Assembly: GCA_009193035.1 (NCBI GenBank)
Contig: SWDT01000101.1
Coordinates: 186,001-250,000 of the forward strand
Reading direction: 5' to 3'
From: Halicephalobus mephisto
Taxonomy: Eukaryota; Nematoda; Chromadorea; Rhabditida; Panagrolaimidae
Length of the DNA: 64,000 nt
The position numbers and the translations under genes are program-made. The notes under the pieces were generated by a model, which was given only the letters and a program-made list of their open reading frames with translations, had not been told where the DNA came from and did not search any database. Below are positions 25,421 through 37,738 of the stretch, in pieces (positions within the stretch are counted from its first letter, which is position 1; each line of letters begins with the position of its first letter).

Positions 25421-26115
25421 TTTTACTAGATTTCTACGAAGAATCTTCCAAAATTCAATGGAAAATTTTGAAACCTTAATTCTGATAGATTTCTGAAGCT
25501 GCGTAGGATCATATAGGAATCTGTAGAGTTTTCTAATATTCGTTAAAACTCTTTAGAATCTTCTAGAATCTAATGGAAGATTCAAAAACCTTCAAGACTT
25601 CTATACAAATTCCTGAAGCTGTGTAGGATCATATAAGAATCCATAGTTTTCTATCATTCGTTAAAACTCTTTAGAATCTTCTAGAATCCAACTCGAAATT
25701 TTTAAGATTTCTAAAATCTTACAGAAACTTTTAAAATCTCTCGCAACTTCATGCAAATCTCTAGAATTTAGTAGGAACTCACAACATCTAAAACTTGCGA
25801 TTTTTAAAATCTTCAAAGTTCTAAAATGTGTCAGAACTATTTTATAACGAATCTTGATTTTATTTTTTCAGTATCGTGATTAGTTCAAAATCGATTTGAT
25901 GTCGATTTTTGGATGAAGCAAAGTGTCCATTTTTTGTCTAATCCATTCAAGACATGTTTTATCAGTTTCATTGACGATCGATTAGGACGGACCGAACTAA
26001 TCTTCCAAAGGTCCAAAAAGCACGTAAAAGTCGAAATTGCTCAGATTCTTTAGAATATCAATATTTGTTCAGTCAACGAATGTTTGTTATTGCTTGGTTT
26101 TTCCTTGATCTCAGT

Positions 26116-26171
26116 CTTATCTTCGAGTCCCTAGATGAACCTTGTCCCTAGATAAATTGGCCACCTTATCA
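26116..26171. promoter_or_regulatory. Two GATA-type sites upstream of the desaturase
   Basis: CTTATCT at 26116-26122 and CTTATCA at 26165-26171 (reverse complements AGATAAG and TGATAAG) lie about 375-430 bp upstream of the ATG at 26545. TGATAAG-like sites are used by intestinal GATA factors in worms, so gut expression is possible but inferred. Confidence 0.35.
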
Positions 26172-26544
26172 TCGCGTGAAATTTCTCACTTTTTTCCAAG
26201 TTAGAGTTTTGAGAGTTCTTTAAAAGTTAAAAAAATTCATTTCGAGATAAATTTAAAAAATCGATTTTTTGCTTTTAAAATAATATAGAAATTGTTACTG
26301 GCATTAGTTCGCTTTTCGCCAAAGACTCAAATTTGGCAATATTCACATTTCGCCCGAGTTTTTTAATTTTTTTTAATTAAAATTTTCAAAAATTTGACAT
26401 AAATTTTTGTAAATTTAAAAATCTTGAAATTCGTGTCGAGAGAATTTTGTAAAAATAAATTTGTAATTTTTTAAATGATTTAGGTTTGATCGAACCATCC
26501 CATGCCATTCGAATAATTCCGTTTGATCACTGATAATTACTGAC

Positions 26545-29129
26545 ATGGGACAATCCGTCTCCAGTACGGAGTTCGTTTGGCGTTACACCGAACAACCCCA
26601 TGCTGACAGAAGAAAGGCCATCGTCAAGAAGTACCCCGAAATTAAAAAGGTTCGTTGTTGAAATTCTACAGTATTGTCAAGATAGAAACCAGAAGTACAT
26701 TAATAGTCTTTACTGGAACAATAAGACACAGAGACAATTATATATCTCACACAAGACAACTAAAGGTTTCATTTGTGCTCTACAGTATTCCACATTCCCT
26801 GCTATTCAGGGTACCATTTTATGTCCCCTCTTTTTGGTCCAGTTTCTGTCCCAAGACTGACCAAATCAGGGCCTTCTAGACTGATCGAAATTAGCCGGGA
26901 AGCTTCTAGAAGGACCTGTACTACATTATATCGAAGCTGTTCTAAGGACCCAGGATTGACTGTTGGAGTAGAAACAGAAACATAATAACAACCTTTACTA
27001 GCACAATAAATACAGTTAGTATACACCTCCCACACAACACAACTAAGAATCTCATTCATGACATACAGTATTCCACACTCCTTGAGATTCAGGCTATCTC
27101 TTCAGATTTTCTCTTTTTAGTCCACTTCTCTGTCCCAACAAGTGCTTTAATTCCTAAAATTTAATCGAATTATAAAAATTAATTTCGAGAAATTATAAAC
27201 TATAATGTTTTCTAGAAAAAGTAATTTTAATTTTTGGAAATTTCAAAATTATTACAATTCTGTAAAAAATTCCGAACTTTTTAGAAAAGAAGAATCCTAA
27301 AATTTTTGGAAACCTCGATGATAGTTTCTGGAAGCTTTTAGAATTTCTTTAAAGATTTTTGGGATTTCCTTAAACTCAGTAAAAAATTCAGAATTATTTA
27401 AGTTTTTAAATTTAAGATTTTTCTAAAAAATTAGTAAATTCATGTTGAGACGACTTCGAATTAACTTGCATTTTTGTCCAAACTTTTATTCGATTACTGT
27501 ATTTTCACGGTATCTTTAATTTGGCTACTTTCAATTTTAGTGATTTCATAGTAATATAACTATAATTGAGAAGGTTCTCCCAATTACTGTATTCCTACAG
27601 TACCTTTAATTTTATTATTTTCAGCTTTTTAGTGATTTCGTAGTAATATAATTTTTTTTAATAAGTTTACTGAAATCTTCTCCCAATTACTGTATTCCTA
27701 CAGTATCTTTAATTTTATTATTTTCACTTTAAGTGATTTAACAATAATATAATTAAATTTTTTTATAAGTTCACTGAAATCTTCTCCCAATTACTGTACT
27801 CCTACAGTACCTTTAATTTTATTATTTTCAGCTTTTTAGTGATTTCGTAGTAATATAATTTTTTTTTAATAAGTTTACTGAAATCTTCTCCCAATTACTG
27901 TATTCCTACAGTACCTTTAATTTTATTATTTTCACTTTAAGTGATTTAACAACAATATAATTAAATTTTTTTATAAGTTCACTGAAATCTTCTCCCAATT
28001 ACTGTACTCCTACAGTACCTTTAATTTTATTATTTTCACTTTAAGTGATTTAACAATAATATAATTATCTTTTTTATAAGTTCACTGAAATCTCCTTCCG
28101 GTTACTATATTCCTACAGTACCTTTAATTTTATTATTTTCAGCTTTTTGGAGTGGATCCAAGCTTGAAGTACGTTGTGTCAGCTTCAGTAATCGCCCAGA
28201 TTATCGCTTGTTTTCTTCTGAAAGATTCATCATGGTTTCTGATTTTACTCCAAGCTTACTTCTTCGGCGGGGTCGTAAATCACGCTCTGACTCTGGCTAT
28301 ACACGATATTTCTCACAACACTGCCTTCGGCAATGATTGGCCGTTGGCGAATAGGTTTTTCGGAATGTGGGCAAATCTGCCTATAGCTGTTCCAATGTCT
28401 ATATCGTTTAAAAAATATCATGTTGAACATCACAGATATCTTGCTGAAGACGCTTTGGATACGGATGTTCCTACAGATTTCGAAGCCAAATTTTTCACAA
28501 CACCAGTAAAAAAATTATTATGGTTAACTTTACAGCCTTTGTTTTATGCTTTTCGACCTTTGGTTATTTACAAAAAATTCCCTACAGATTTAGAAATAAT
28601 CAATGCAATTTTTCAAATTATTTTTGATATTTTTATACTTTATTTTTGCGGTTTTAAATCTCTTGCTTACTTATTTATCGGGACTTTTCTCTGTATGGGA
28701 ATCCATCCATCTGCCGGACATTTCGTCGCTGAACATTATTTATTTTTCCAAGACCAAGAAACATATTCCTATTACGGTCCTTGGAATCTCGTTCTCTACA
28801 ACGTCGGGTACCACATGGAACACCACGACTTCCCCTACATTCCCGGTCGAAATCTGCCTTTAGTCAGAAAAATCGCTCCAGAATTTTACGACAATCTTTA
28901 TATCCACCAAAGTTGGACTACTGTTCTGTGGGATTTCGTTTTTTCTCCAGCCATGGGTCCTTACAAACGACTCAAACGTCCTGCTTCAGTACCTCAGGAG
29001 CGTTACGGTCACTATGCTCTTGCCAGTTACGTAAAACCGGTTCGTTCCATCATTACACAACAAAACTACAGTAAACTTTCAGGTCACCCGAATGTTTCGA
29101 AACCTCTTAGAAGCCATCCATGTGATTAA
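26545..29129 (+). CDS. Sphingolipid delta-4 (dihydroceramide) desaturase
   Basis: Converts dihydroceramide to ceramide in the ER membrane, the last step of de novo ceramide synthesis. Exons 26545-26649 and 28143-29129 (364 codons, phase 0). The first exon gives [12 protein letters not shown] and QPHADRRK, very close to vertebrate DEGS1, including Gly2 for N-myristoylation. Histidine boxes: HDISH at 89-93, HVEHH at 128-132 and HMEHHDFP from 259; GHFVAEHY is also conserved. Several hydrophobic membrane segments flank the boxes. The protein is about 40 residues longer than human DEGS1, at the C-terminus. The single intron (1.5 kb) holds a MITE and a tandem array that ends in the acceptor. AATAAA at 29156-29161; the 3' end converges on the next gene. 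Confidence 0.95.
26676..26930. mobile_element. MITE (GTTGGGACAGAAAC family) with flank, in the desaturase intron
   Basis: Inverted ends GTCAAGATAGAAAC (26676) and GTTTCTGTCCCAAGAC (to about 26858). It shares close to full-length identity with 43765-44012, including about 65 bp of non-element flank (CTTCTAGACTGATCGAAATT). Short open frames here belong to the element and are not genes. A diverged relative lies at 26990-27140. Confidence 0.75.
27535..28140. repeat. Tandem array carrying copies of the 3' splice site
   Basis: Units of about 105-125 bp contain AATTACTGTATTCCTACAGT, then TTTAATTTTATTATTTTCAG or CAC, then a CTTTTTAG or TTTAAG stretch before GTGATTT. The final unit supplies the real acceptor at 28142, and exon 2 starts with the repeat's own CTTTTT. 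CAG-bearing copies occur near 27623 and 27834; the other copies have CAC in place of CAG. Confidence 0.8.
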
Positions 29130-29168
29130 AAAATCTAAAATGATTGAAAAGAAAAAATAAAGTAAATT

Positions 29169-30823
29169 TTATTTTTGAATCAAAAATTCCTCTTGATCCT
29201 TCAGAAGCAATTCGTGGAGTTTACAGGCCCTCAAGTCCACCATCTCTTGGGAAACGTCTGATAATCCATCTTCAGAAACAACCTTCTGCCAATCTATGAC
29301 TTCCATAAATCTTCCTTTAGATCCGTTGTTTTCTTTTACAAATTCATTTAAAAAATTATTCACTTTTTTGAATCTGTCGTTGAAATCTATCACTCCACGT
29401 CCATCTGCCTTACAGTATGGAATTGTAACAAAGTAAATATTCGGGTATTGAGGAGAAATAGGTTCTTCTGATTCCGCGTTTTTGAATCTTGCCGGCGACT
29501 TTGGTCCGAAATCTTCATCGAGGGACTTTAGGAACTTGTTGATGAAACTATCCAGCTCACTGAAGCAACACTCTCTGTCCACGGCTCTGATAGCGAGATC
29601 CATTCCATAAGCGATGTAAATCCTGGGGATAATGTAGGCGTTTTTCTTCAACTTTCTAACTTCCTGAAGAGCTTTAAAGAAGACAGAAAACGGCGTCGGA
29701 AAACTGAGATCTATAGCTGCGGAATGCTTCACTACAGTATGCGTCTGGAGTGGCTTCAGAAGAGTGTCGAAAATGAACAAATTCCTCACACGGGGTATAG
29801 GTTCAGAGTAGTGGAACTTCATCATGATGTTTCTGAATTCCTCTACGGTTCTCGGTTTGAATCTGCTAGCTTGGAAAACCCAATCAGATGAGGCACAAAC
29901 AGTCGGAGCAGGAATCAAATTGAAAGCATACGGTAAAGCAGCAAGAGCGTTTTCGGTGTTGTCGACATTGACCACTTTGTGATCTTCATCGATTCCAGGA
30001 CATCTGGTGTAGAAATCTATCATATCGAGAGCGTTAGGGGTGCAATCTTCTACAGGTTCTTTGTGGATTTCGTCTTCAAAAGTCGACGATGGGGAATTGC
30101 AAAAAGTTGTTTCATTTTCGAATCTGACTTTTTTGGCAGTTTTTCTTATTTTATACTCTTGATTTCGTTCTTCAGAATCCCATTTGTCTTCAGAATCCAT
30201 AGTTCTTTCAGAATCCCAGTTTTCTTCAGAATCAACTTCTTCGAAAATCGCCCGTCTTCTGTCATCGCCAGACCGAGAATATCCTTTGTTACTTACTGCA
30301 TCTAATCCTTCTTCATCCTCGAATGTGACACCGGCTTTTCTCTTCTTCGCCTCTGAGTTCGACGGCCTCGAATCCGTCAACGGAATCACGCTATCCCAGC
30401 CTTTTTTGAATTCATCCACCATCAGGAGGGCACTGCCGTAGAACTTCATATACTGTTTGCTTCTACCACCGATTTTGAAGTAAATTTGATCGAAATTTGT
30501 CTCAAATGTTTCCTTCGTAGCTAAAAGTGGGAAATTCACATATGGGAATTTGACACAAAAGAACTTACATTTTTTAAAAGCTTCGAGAAAAATTTTCTTC
30601 AATTTTGGGAGATTTTTGAATTCTTCAACTAACATTGGTCTATTCTTTGGAAATATATCAGCACTGGAATGTCGCAAACACTCGAAGTACACTGAAAACA
30701 ATAAAATTATAAAAATTCATATATGAAAAAAAACTTACAATCGAACGATTGAGTGGGACCTTCAAACAGCGGTTTTTCGTCTTCTTCATTTAAGTAATCT
30801 GCAAAAAACTCCTCCAATTCCAT
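29169..30823 (-). CDS. Unrecognised protein with acidic middle region
   Basis: Exons 30823-30739 and 30691-29169 (536 codons); the join adds one base from exon 1 and is in frame. No signal peptide or membrane segment is visible. The N-terminal third is mixed helical. Residues about 140-220 are charged and probably disordered, with a basic KKRK cluster (about 144), three WDSE-type repeats and KKVRF (215-219), which fits the PP1-docking RVxF pattern. The C-terminal 300 residues look globular (FTRCPGIDEDHK, VFQASRFKP, FVTIPYCKADGRG). I do not recognise the family; a nematode-restricted protein is likely. It is convergent with the desaturase at 39 bp spacing. Confidence 0.8.
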
Positions 30824-31025
30824 ACCCGAGATTTCACCATAAAAAATTTAAAAATATCTAAAAAATTAATAAACATTGATATAACCACACAAAACTGAAA
30901 ATCACTCGAAAAAGGAAAAGAATAAAACGCCAAATTTTTTATCTTCATTGAGAAAAATAAATTTTTATTTCAATAGGAAAAAGTAAATTTTTTTATTTTA
31001 ATATAAAAATGAAGTTAAAGAACTA

Positions 31026-32711
31026 TTACTTCCATTGAAAAGAATAGAATTTGAAATAGTCCTCTTGAGTGGGCAATGGAGCTACATGAGAACTCCTGGA
31101 CATTCTGGAGCAACGGTTCAAAGTCAGAATCTGGATGAACCGTTTCCTCTGCTCTCCGTTCGTCCCTACACCCAGAATCGGATGAATCATACCGTAAATA
31201 GGGAAAACCAGGCTCGAGAACTCCTGAAAACATAGATCACTCTAAATGAGAAAACTTGTAGAAAGGGAGATCCGTATTAAAGCACGCTTTTGACAGAAAT
31301 TCGGTTTTCTTTCTTACCTTTGTGGCAACGAAATCCACCATGCTTTTGAATTCTTTATCGTTCTGAGCCCAGCTGATTCTATATGTGATGTAAAGAGTGA
31401 TAAAGTAAGCTATCATGAATCCGATCATCTGAAATGCTATCTCCTTCGTCGTTTGGACGTTTTCTCTTCTTTGGAATTCTTCAGACAGGTAATTGGGCTT
31501 CAATAGGTTTTTCGGATTGCTTTTTCGGAAGCTTTTAAATTTCTTAAATTTCCGATTTACAAAATACAATCCGATCGTGATGAAAATCGCGGCTACAGTG
31601 CCCATGAAGATAGTGGACAACATCGTGAAGAAATGTATTCCAATGGAATTTAGGGAACTACAATAATCTAACAATTCACTAGGGACGGAGAAACTTCGGA
31701 TGAAAGTTGGAGTGGATGTTATGATGACGTAAATCCACGGAATAGCACAAATTAATACAGTCACGAATATACTGTCGAATTTTTCGTACTTTTTGTAGAA
31801 TATTGTAGCTGCTAACCTTTCGACTGTAGATATATCTAATCCGATCATAGCTGCGTAGAGTGGCTGTCGACCGATGAGGGATTCGATGGAACAGGAACGT
31901 TTATCCACTCGGAACGAACAAGGATCTGACGCCTATAAGATATACTGTAGCTTTCGAAATTAATTTAATTTAGAATAAAAGAGAAATATTCAAAAACAAA
32001 AAGAAAGAAGTATAACTTATGTCAAATATGATGCTTTAAGAAACCAATAATTAACATCATAATTGAAAAACAAATCAAAAATTGTTCATTTCAAAATGAT
32101 CATATGAGATATCCTTTCGAGAAATTAATAATTAAAAATTAAAAATATTAAATAAAGAAATGCTGATTCCAATACGAGCAATAGTTTATTATCTGATTAC
32201 GAAATTGGTTGTTTCTTAAGTATCATGCGTGACAGAATCAGTATTTAATTTTGATAATTTTTCATATATTATCTGAGAAAATACTTCTGAAAATAGCCTT
32301 AACATAAATAATATTATTATAATCACTATGTGGGGGCTAAATATGTGACTTTTTTAAAGTGAAAAGATTATTTGTTAAATTTAATTTTTTTTATACAAGG
32401 TTATAACAAGAAATGAATGTGTAAATAATTTTCAGAGGTTGTGGACTTACAGTGAATGCAGCAAATAAGTGACTTCCAGATCGGTAGAGAGTGAATAGGT
32501 TCCTCAGCATTATCCCCACGGAGATGTTCACCCTCAGGGCACGGACATTCAGATGCACCTCCTTCGACCGCAGCTGGACCACCATGTAAACCCCGAGGAG
32601 CACCAACGAACAAGAGTTGCACAAAATGATCGAGGAGTGAGCAGCCATCACAGTGGGGTTTCTGGAAATCTCCTCAGCAGAAGAGCAGTCTCCATCTCCA
32701 GTGGAATTCAT
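31026..32711 (-). CDS. Srab-like chemoreceptor, copy A
   Basis: Exons 32711-32451, 31932-31318 and 31223-31026, all phase 0 (357 residues). Seven hydrophobic segments; N-terminal CSSAEEISRNP; EVHLNVRAL after TM1; DPCS at the start of exon 2; DISTVERLAAT at the end of TM3; LSEEFQRRENVQ before TM6; NRCSRM in the tail. These features fit the nematode Sra/Srab superfamily, with Srab best, a class expressed in sensory neurons. Exon 1 is nearly identical to copies B-D, while exon 2, intron 2 and exon 3 are nearly identical to copy C. The gene is head-to-head with copy B. Confidence 0.85.
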
Positions 32712-32787
32712 GTTCAGGAAACAAAAATAGACAAATATGTCGTTTAAGGTTACCCAGTTACAAACAGAGTTATCTCACAAGTTTCAA
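32712..32787 (-). promoter_or_regulatory. Conserved proximal promoter, copy A
   Basis: The block directly upstream of the ATG is shared by all four receptor copies. Read in gene direction it contains GTGAGATAACTCTGTTTGTA, GGTAACCTTA and TTTTTGTTTCCTGAAC. GAGATAACT is a GATA-like core. The same block precedes B (34238-34333), C (37637-37738) and D (43398-43497). In B, C and D it extends farther through an AGTTCTCCGCC box. Confidence 0.6.
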
Positions 32788-34237
32788 AAATAATGGAGAA
32801 TTTTCTACTTTTTATAATAGGAGAAATTACAGTGTTTCTAAAACTAATTATACCTTACATATTTTATAACTTGAGAGGTAATTACAGTCCGAAATATCAT
32901 AAAAGGTGCAGAAAAATATGAAAATCATCACAATATAAATTTGTAAACTTTCCCTGTTGAGATCGAAAATTCTGACATTTTGTGTTTAGGTAATTCTAGA
33001 AGGTTCCAAAACTATCTAAAAAATACTGTCAGTTTTGTTATAAAAAAAGTAAAAACTATTATTTTAAATATTTGAAAAACAGCTTGGGTATGAATTTTAA
33101 CACTTCTGCTGTAGCACTAGAATTAGAGTACAAAATACCGAAACTATTTGTTACATATCAGTCTTGTCTGTCACAGAATACCTGAAGAATACAACGTGAA
33201 GCGACTACTGAATCTCTCAAGAACTTTCATGCCAAGAGTCTGCTCTCATGATGTTTTAAACATCCATAAAACTATTTAAAATCATTTAATTCTTGTTCTC
33301 TATCAATACCAAAAGTTGTTCGTTATGTAAAGAAAATACTAAAAGAATACAACGTGAAGCGACCACTGAATCTCTCAAGAACTTCCATGCTAGAAGTCTG
33401 CTCTCATGATGTCTTAAATAGTAAGGAAATTTGACGTGTTGCCTTAATTGACTGATTCTACTCGAATGATGACTCTGGTTTATTCAGTCAATCAAACAAT
33501 ACAAACGCTCATTAATAATGTCTTCTGATAGTTCAGCTTCGTCGGCGGATGTTTGATATAAATACACACAAATCAGTGTGCACTAAAATTGTCCTAATAC
33601 ATGATATTTAATTCATTGAGACATGAAGTACAATGTACCCATATCAACTCAATGTATCTGATACATTATATATAGTGCACTGATATCGATTTAATGTATC
33701 GAGATATTTAGTATAATATATCTGATATATTATAGTCGTTTTAATGAATCTATAATCATATATAGTGCACTGATATCGATTTAATGTATCGAGATATTGA
33801 GTATAATGTGTCTCATACATCAGAACTGTCTTAATGTATTCATATATTATATATTATATACTATGTACTTTTGATGAGTACGAAGGACGGATATTAACTG
33901 ATCAAAAATCCTTACACGATAACATAAGATAACGCTTAATCAGCTGGCGCAACAAAAATCTGAGAACACGAAGAATGTCAATCTAGCCTTTTTTCTCTTG
34001 AGGTGATCCACAGATCAGATGAAGATATCTCTTTTTCGCTAGAGGTATTTGTGAATAAAATGTGCTCATGACTTGCAAATACAATAGTAATTTACGGTTT
34101 TCTGGGCGCCATCAAGGATCCTGAACTAACTCTAACATACATGACATGCGAGCCCCAAACTCATTTACTATTGATTTTTACATACAATGACTTATAAATT
34201 ATAATTAGTTTTAGAAATATTATTCTCTTTCCCCTGA
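32788..34237. other. Divergent intergenic region between copies A and B
   Basis: It holds a direct duplication of about 90 bp sharing GAATACAACGTGAAGCGAC and TCTGCTCTCATGATG (near 33190-33260 and 33350-33415), then the dispersed minisatellite element at 33595-33875. No gene seen. Confidence 0.6.
33595..33875. repeat. Minisatellite-bearing dispersed element, copy 3
   Basis: Same ATGTATCGA, GCACTGATATCGATTTAATG and ATACATCAGAACTGTC motifs as at 8693, with weaker ends. Confidence 0.65.
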
Positions 34238-34333
34238 CAGGAACTCAAAGTTCTCCGCCTTTGCGAAACTTGTGAGATAACTCTATTTGTAACTGGGTAA
34301 CCTTAGACATTTGTCTATTTTTGTTTCCTGAAC
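34238..34333 (+). promoter_or_regulatory. Conserved proximal promoter, copy B
   Basis: Matches the blocks before copies A, C and D; GTGAGATAAC at 34272-34281; ends directly at the ATG. Confidence 0.6.
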
Positions 34334-36906
34334 ATGAATTCCACCCGAGATGGAGACTGCTCTTCTGCTGAGGAGATTTCCAGGAACCCCACTGTGATGG
34401 CTGCTCACTCCTCGATCATTTTGTGCAACTCTTGTTCGTTGGTGCTCCTCGGGGTTTACATGGTGGTCCAGCTGCGGTCGAAGGAGGTGCATCTGAACGT
34501 CCGTGCCCTGAGGGTGAACATCTCCGTGGGGATAATGCTGAGGAACCTATTCACTCTCTACCGATCTGGAAGTCACTTATTTGCTGCATTCACTGTAAGT
34601 CCACAACCTCTGAAAATTACTTACACATTCATTTCTTGTTATAACCTTGTATAAAAAAATTAAATTTAACAAATAATCTTTTCACCTTAAAAAGTGCATA
34701 ATTAGCTTGGATACAAAAATTAAATTATTTTATTTGTATCAAAATGACTTTTCTGAAATTTCCCCTTAGGTAATTGAGATTAAAAACTAATAAATGAAAA
34801 AACATTGAGTGTGGCATGAATAATGTTTAGAAAGCCTTTAATTTCGTAATCAAAGAGTAAATCAAACGGTTCTTGGCAGTACTGTAATTTCTTCATTCAA
34901 CACTTTTCTTAATTTGTTAGTTTTGGAAGGAAATATAACATTGTCTGACACGAATGATTATTTATCTGTTGGCTATGAAATTAGTTACGTATTTTTATTT
35001 ATCTTTTGAATATGGACTTGCAGAAGAAATGCACCTACTCAAAACGGTTTTCTGGAACGAAATATACAATCGAACTTGGATATAAGATACCCCTTTGGGA
35101 CTGAGTAAAGCGTATGTTATAAGAAAGGATATATTATAACGGGGGTAAATTTAAAGACAGACTAACCAAACTGACTCACACTATATGCTATAACAAGAGA
35201 TATATTATAACGGGAATATCTTATATTTAAGTTCTACTGTATTACAATTCCAAAATAAACTTGTTTTATTTCCATTTTGATGATAGTATTACACTCGAAT
35301 TTGAATATAAGATACCTCCCTTGGGAACGACCAAAGCGTATCTTTAATAAAGGATATATTATAGCGGGGTAAATTTGAAAGCAGACTAACCAAACACACT
35401 CAAACCGTATGCTATAACAAGAGATATGTTATAGCGGGGGTATCTTATATCCAAGTTCTACTGTATATCATTTTGTAGCTCTTAAAATACTAATTTCCAA
35501 TATGTATTTCATTTTCGCCACACAGTGTTCTAAAACGAGATAATCTGGAAAATCTCTATTACCTTTCCTGATAGTTGTAATTGTTTTTCTGAAAAACCAA
35601 TTAAGCAGCTGTAAGCAACGAAAAAATATACCTAATTACGGAAAACAATAATTAAAATTGACTAAGTTAAAAATGAACGTTTCTAAAATGGAGTCGATAA
35701 ACCTCAGCGAAAATGCAGGAAAATATATTTTTTCTAATTTTGATATATAAATTTTCACAAATTTATTCTATTTTCTCACTTTGCAAAAATTAAATGCGGG
35801 CTTTCAAAATCTACTTTATAAACTACAAAACCAACTTCAACTTATTTCAAAAGACCGTTTTCTTTGTTTGCCACTGATTTTTAAGAAATCCAGCACTAAA
35901 TAAGTTAGAATTATTTACTTTCTATTTTGTTTTTGTAAACAATTATATTTCTGTTTTCAATTTAAGATAGGAGTAAAATTAATTTCGAAAGCTACAGTAT
36001 ATCTTATAGGTGTCAGATCCCTGTTCGTTCCGAGTGGATAAACGTTCCTGTTCCATCGAGTCCATCATCGGTCGGCAGCCCCTTTCTGCAGCCATGATCG
36101 GATTAGATATATCTACAGTCGAAAGGTTAGCAGCTACAATATTCTACAAAAAGTACGAAACATTCAACAGTATATTCGTAACTGTACTAATTTGCGCTAT
36201 TCCGTGGATTTACATCATCGTCATATCCGCCCCGTCAATAATCAAAAACTTCTCTGCTCCTAGTGAATTACTAGATTACTGTAATCCCTTGAATTCCGCT
36301 GGGATAAATTTCACAGCAGCGTTGTCTATGACTTTCATCAGTACCGCAGCCGCAATTCTTATCACGATCGGGCTATATTTCGTAAACCGGGAATTTAAAA
36401 ATTTTCGAAAACGCAATTCGAAAAATTCACTGAAGCACAATTATCTGTCTGAAGAATTCCAAAGAAGGGAAAATGTCCAAATCACGAAGGAGATCGCCTT
36501 CCAGATGACCGGACTTATGATAGCGTTCTTGACTACTTTTTATGTTGGTTACAGAATCAGCTGGGCCCTGGTGAACAAGGAGTTCAAAAGTATGGTGGAT
36601 TTCGTAGCTACACAGGTGAGGGAGAAAAACTGATTTTTACTTTGCAAAACCAAATTTCCCCAGATTATTAGACAATTTTTCCTCTGTTTACAGTAGTTGA
36701 TTTTTCAGGAGTTCTCCACCTTGGTGTTCGGTATTTACGGTGTAATGCATCCGATTCTGGGTGTAGGGACGAACGGGGAGCAGAGGAAACGGTTCATCCA
36801 GATCCTGACTTTGAACCGTTGCTCCAGAATGTCCAGGAGTTCTCATGTAGCTCCATTGCCCACTCAAGAGGACTATTTCAAATTCTATTCTTCTCAATGG
36901 AACTGA
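34334..36906 (+). CDS. Srab-like chemoreceptor, copy B
   Basis: Exons 34334-34594, 36010-36615 and 36709-36906, all phase 0 (354 residues), intact. Same architecture as copy A: AEEISRNP, DPCSFRVD, DISTVERLAAT, LSEEFQRRENVQ. Exon 2 is three residues shorter in the TM5-TM6 loop and is the most diverged of the four (IIVISAPSIIKNF, LTTFYVGYR). Intron 2 and exon 3 (EFSTLVFGIYG, ending QWN) are almost identical to copy D. The 1.4 kb first intron carries two palindromic MITEs (35065-35241, 35290-35465). Confidence 0.87.
35065..35465. mobile_element. Two palindromic MITEs, same family as in nmr-1
   Basis: Copies 35065-35241 and 35290-35465, each about 176 bp, with diverged left ends (TACAATCGAACTTGGATATA and TACACTCGAATTTGAATATA) and right ends GTTCTACTGTA. 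Unlike the nmr-1 copies they lack the 41-bp linker, so they probably arose independently. Confidence 0.8.
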
Positions 36907-37636
36907 TGATTCTTTAACTTCATTTTTATATTAAAATAGAAAATTATATTTTTTCTATTTCTAATTTAAGTAGTTTTTAGTTTTATATAAACGATTTTCT
37001 GAAAAGATCGAACACTAAAAACAATTGTGATTAATAAGTTGCTTAGATTAGTTTGAAATTTTATATAATGGATAATAGTGATGTATGATGACAAAAATGA
37101 GAATCTGCTTCTCCATTACAATGACCTAATAAACAAAGTCAAAAATCAATTTTGATCTGTGTAACAACTCATCACACCCAAAAAAACATAAATTTTGGTC
37201 CTCTAACAATTGCGAATTATTATAAAAATAACATAATTGTTACTATTTTTATGAATATTTGACATTTGTGACGAAAATTGCAATTTAATAATAATGGTTT
37301 ACATTTGTTAGTAAGTCGAAAATTACGCTTTTTTACATCACTATCCAAATTTTCAAATCAATTCGCAAAACTTGGTAATTCCAGTTCCTTCTGGCATTCG
37401 GTATTTTTAAACAACTTTTTACAAAAAGTAATCAGTTTTTCTAAAATTTAGTAAATATTTTCAACATTTTACAAATTTCATAAAAAGTTAGGCATTACAT
37501 TTCCGGTCTTAACTGGAGAATTCTAGAAATTCATGTTTAGATAAGTTTCATATCCTTTCGTAACGTTTATAATATTAGTCAATTAATTTCTACAATGACT
37601 TATAATTAGTTTTAGAGATAATATTCTTTTTCCTCC
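36907..37636. other. Intergenic region between copies B and C
   Basis: It contains a diverged MITE of the GCGTAACTTTTG family at about 37173-37337 (left end near CACACCCAAAAAAACATAAA, right end AAAATTACGCTTTTTTACA). Nothing else recognised. Confidence 0.6.
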
Positions 37637-37738
37637 TGTAGGCAACTCGAAGTTCTCCGCCCCTTTCGAAACTTGTGAGATAACTCTGTTTGTAACTGGG
37701 TAACCTTAGACATATTTGTCTATTTTTGTTTCCTGAAC
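37637..37738 (+). promoter_or_regulatory. Conserved proximal promoter, copy C
   Basis: Shares the GTGAGATAACTCTGTTTGTA block and the upstream AACTCGAAGTTCTCCGCC box with copies B and D. Confidence 0.6.

Noticed and set aside
26600..27059. Several overlapping 70-86 codon frames
   Set aside because: They fall within the MITE and its flank and are shared with 43765-44012; not a gene.
32401..32747. 73- and 64-codon frames over receptor exon 1 (repeated in all four copies)
   Set aside because: Alternative-frame shadows of the conserved first exon of the Srab-like genes.
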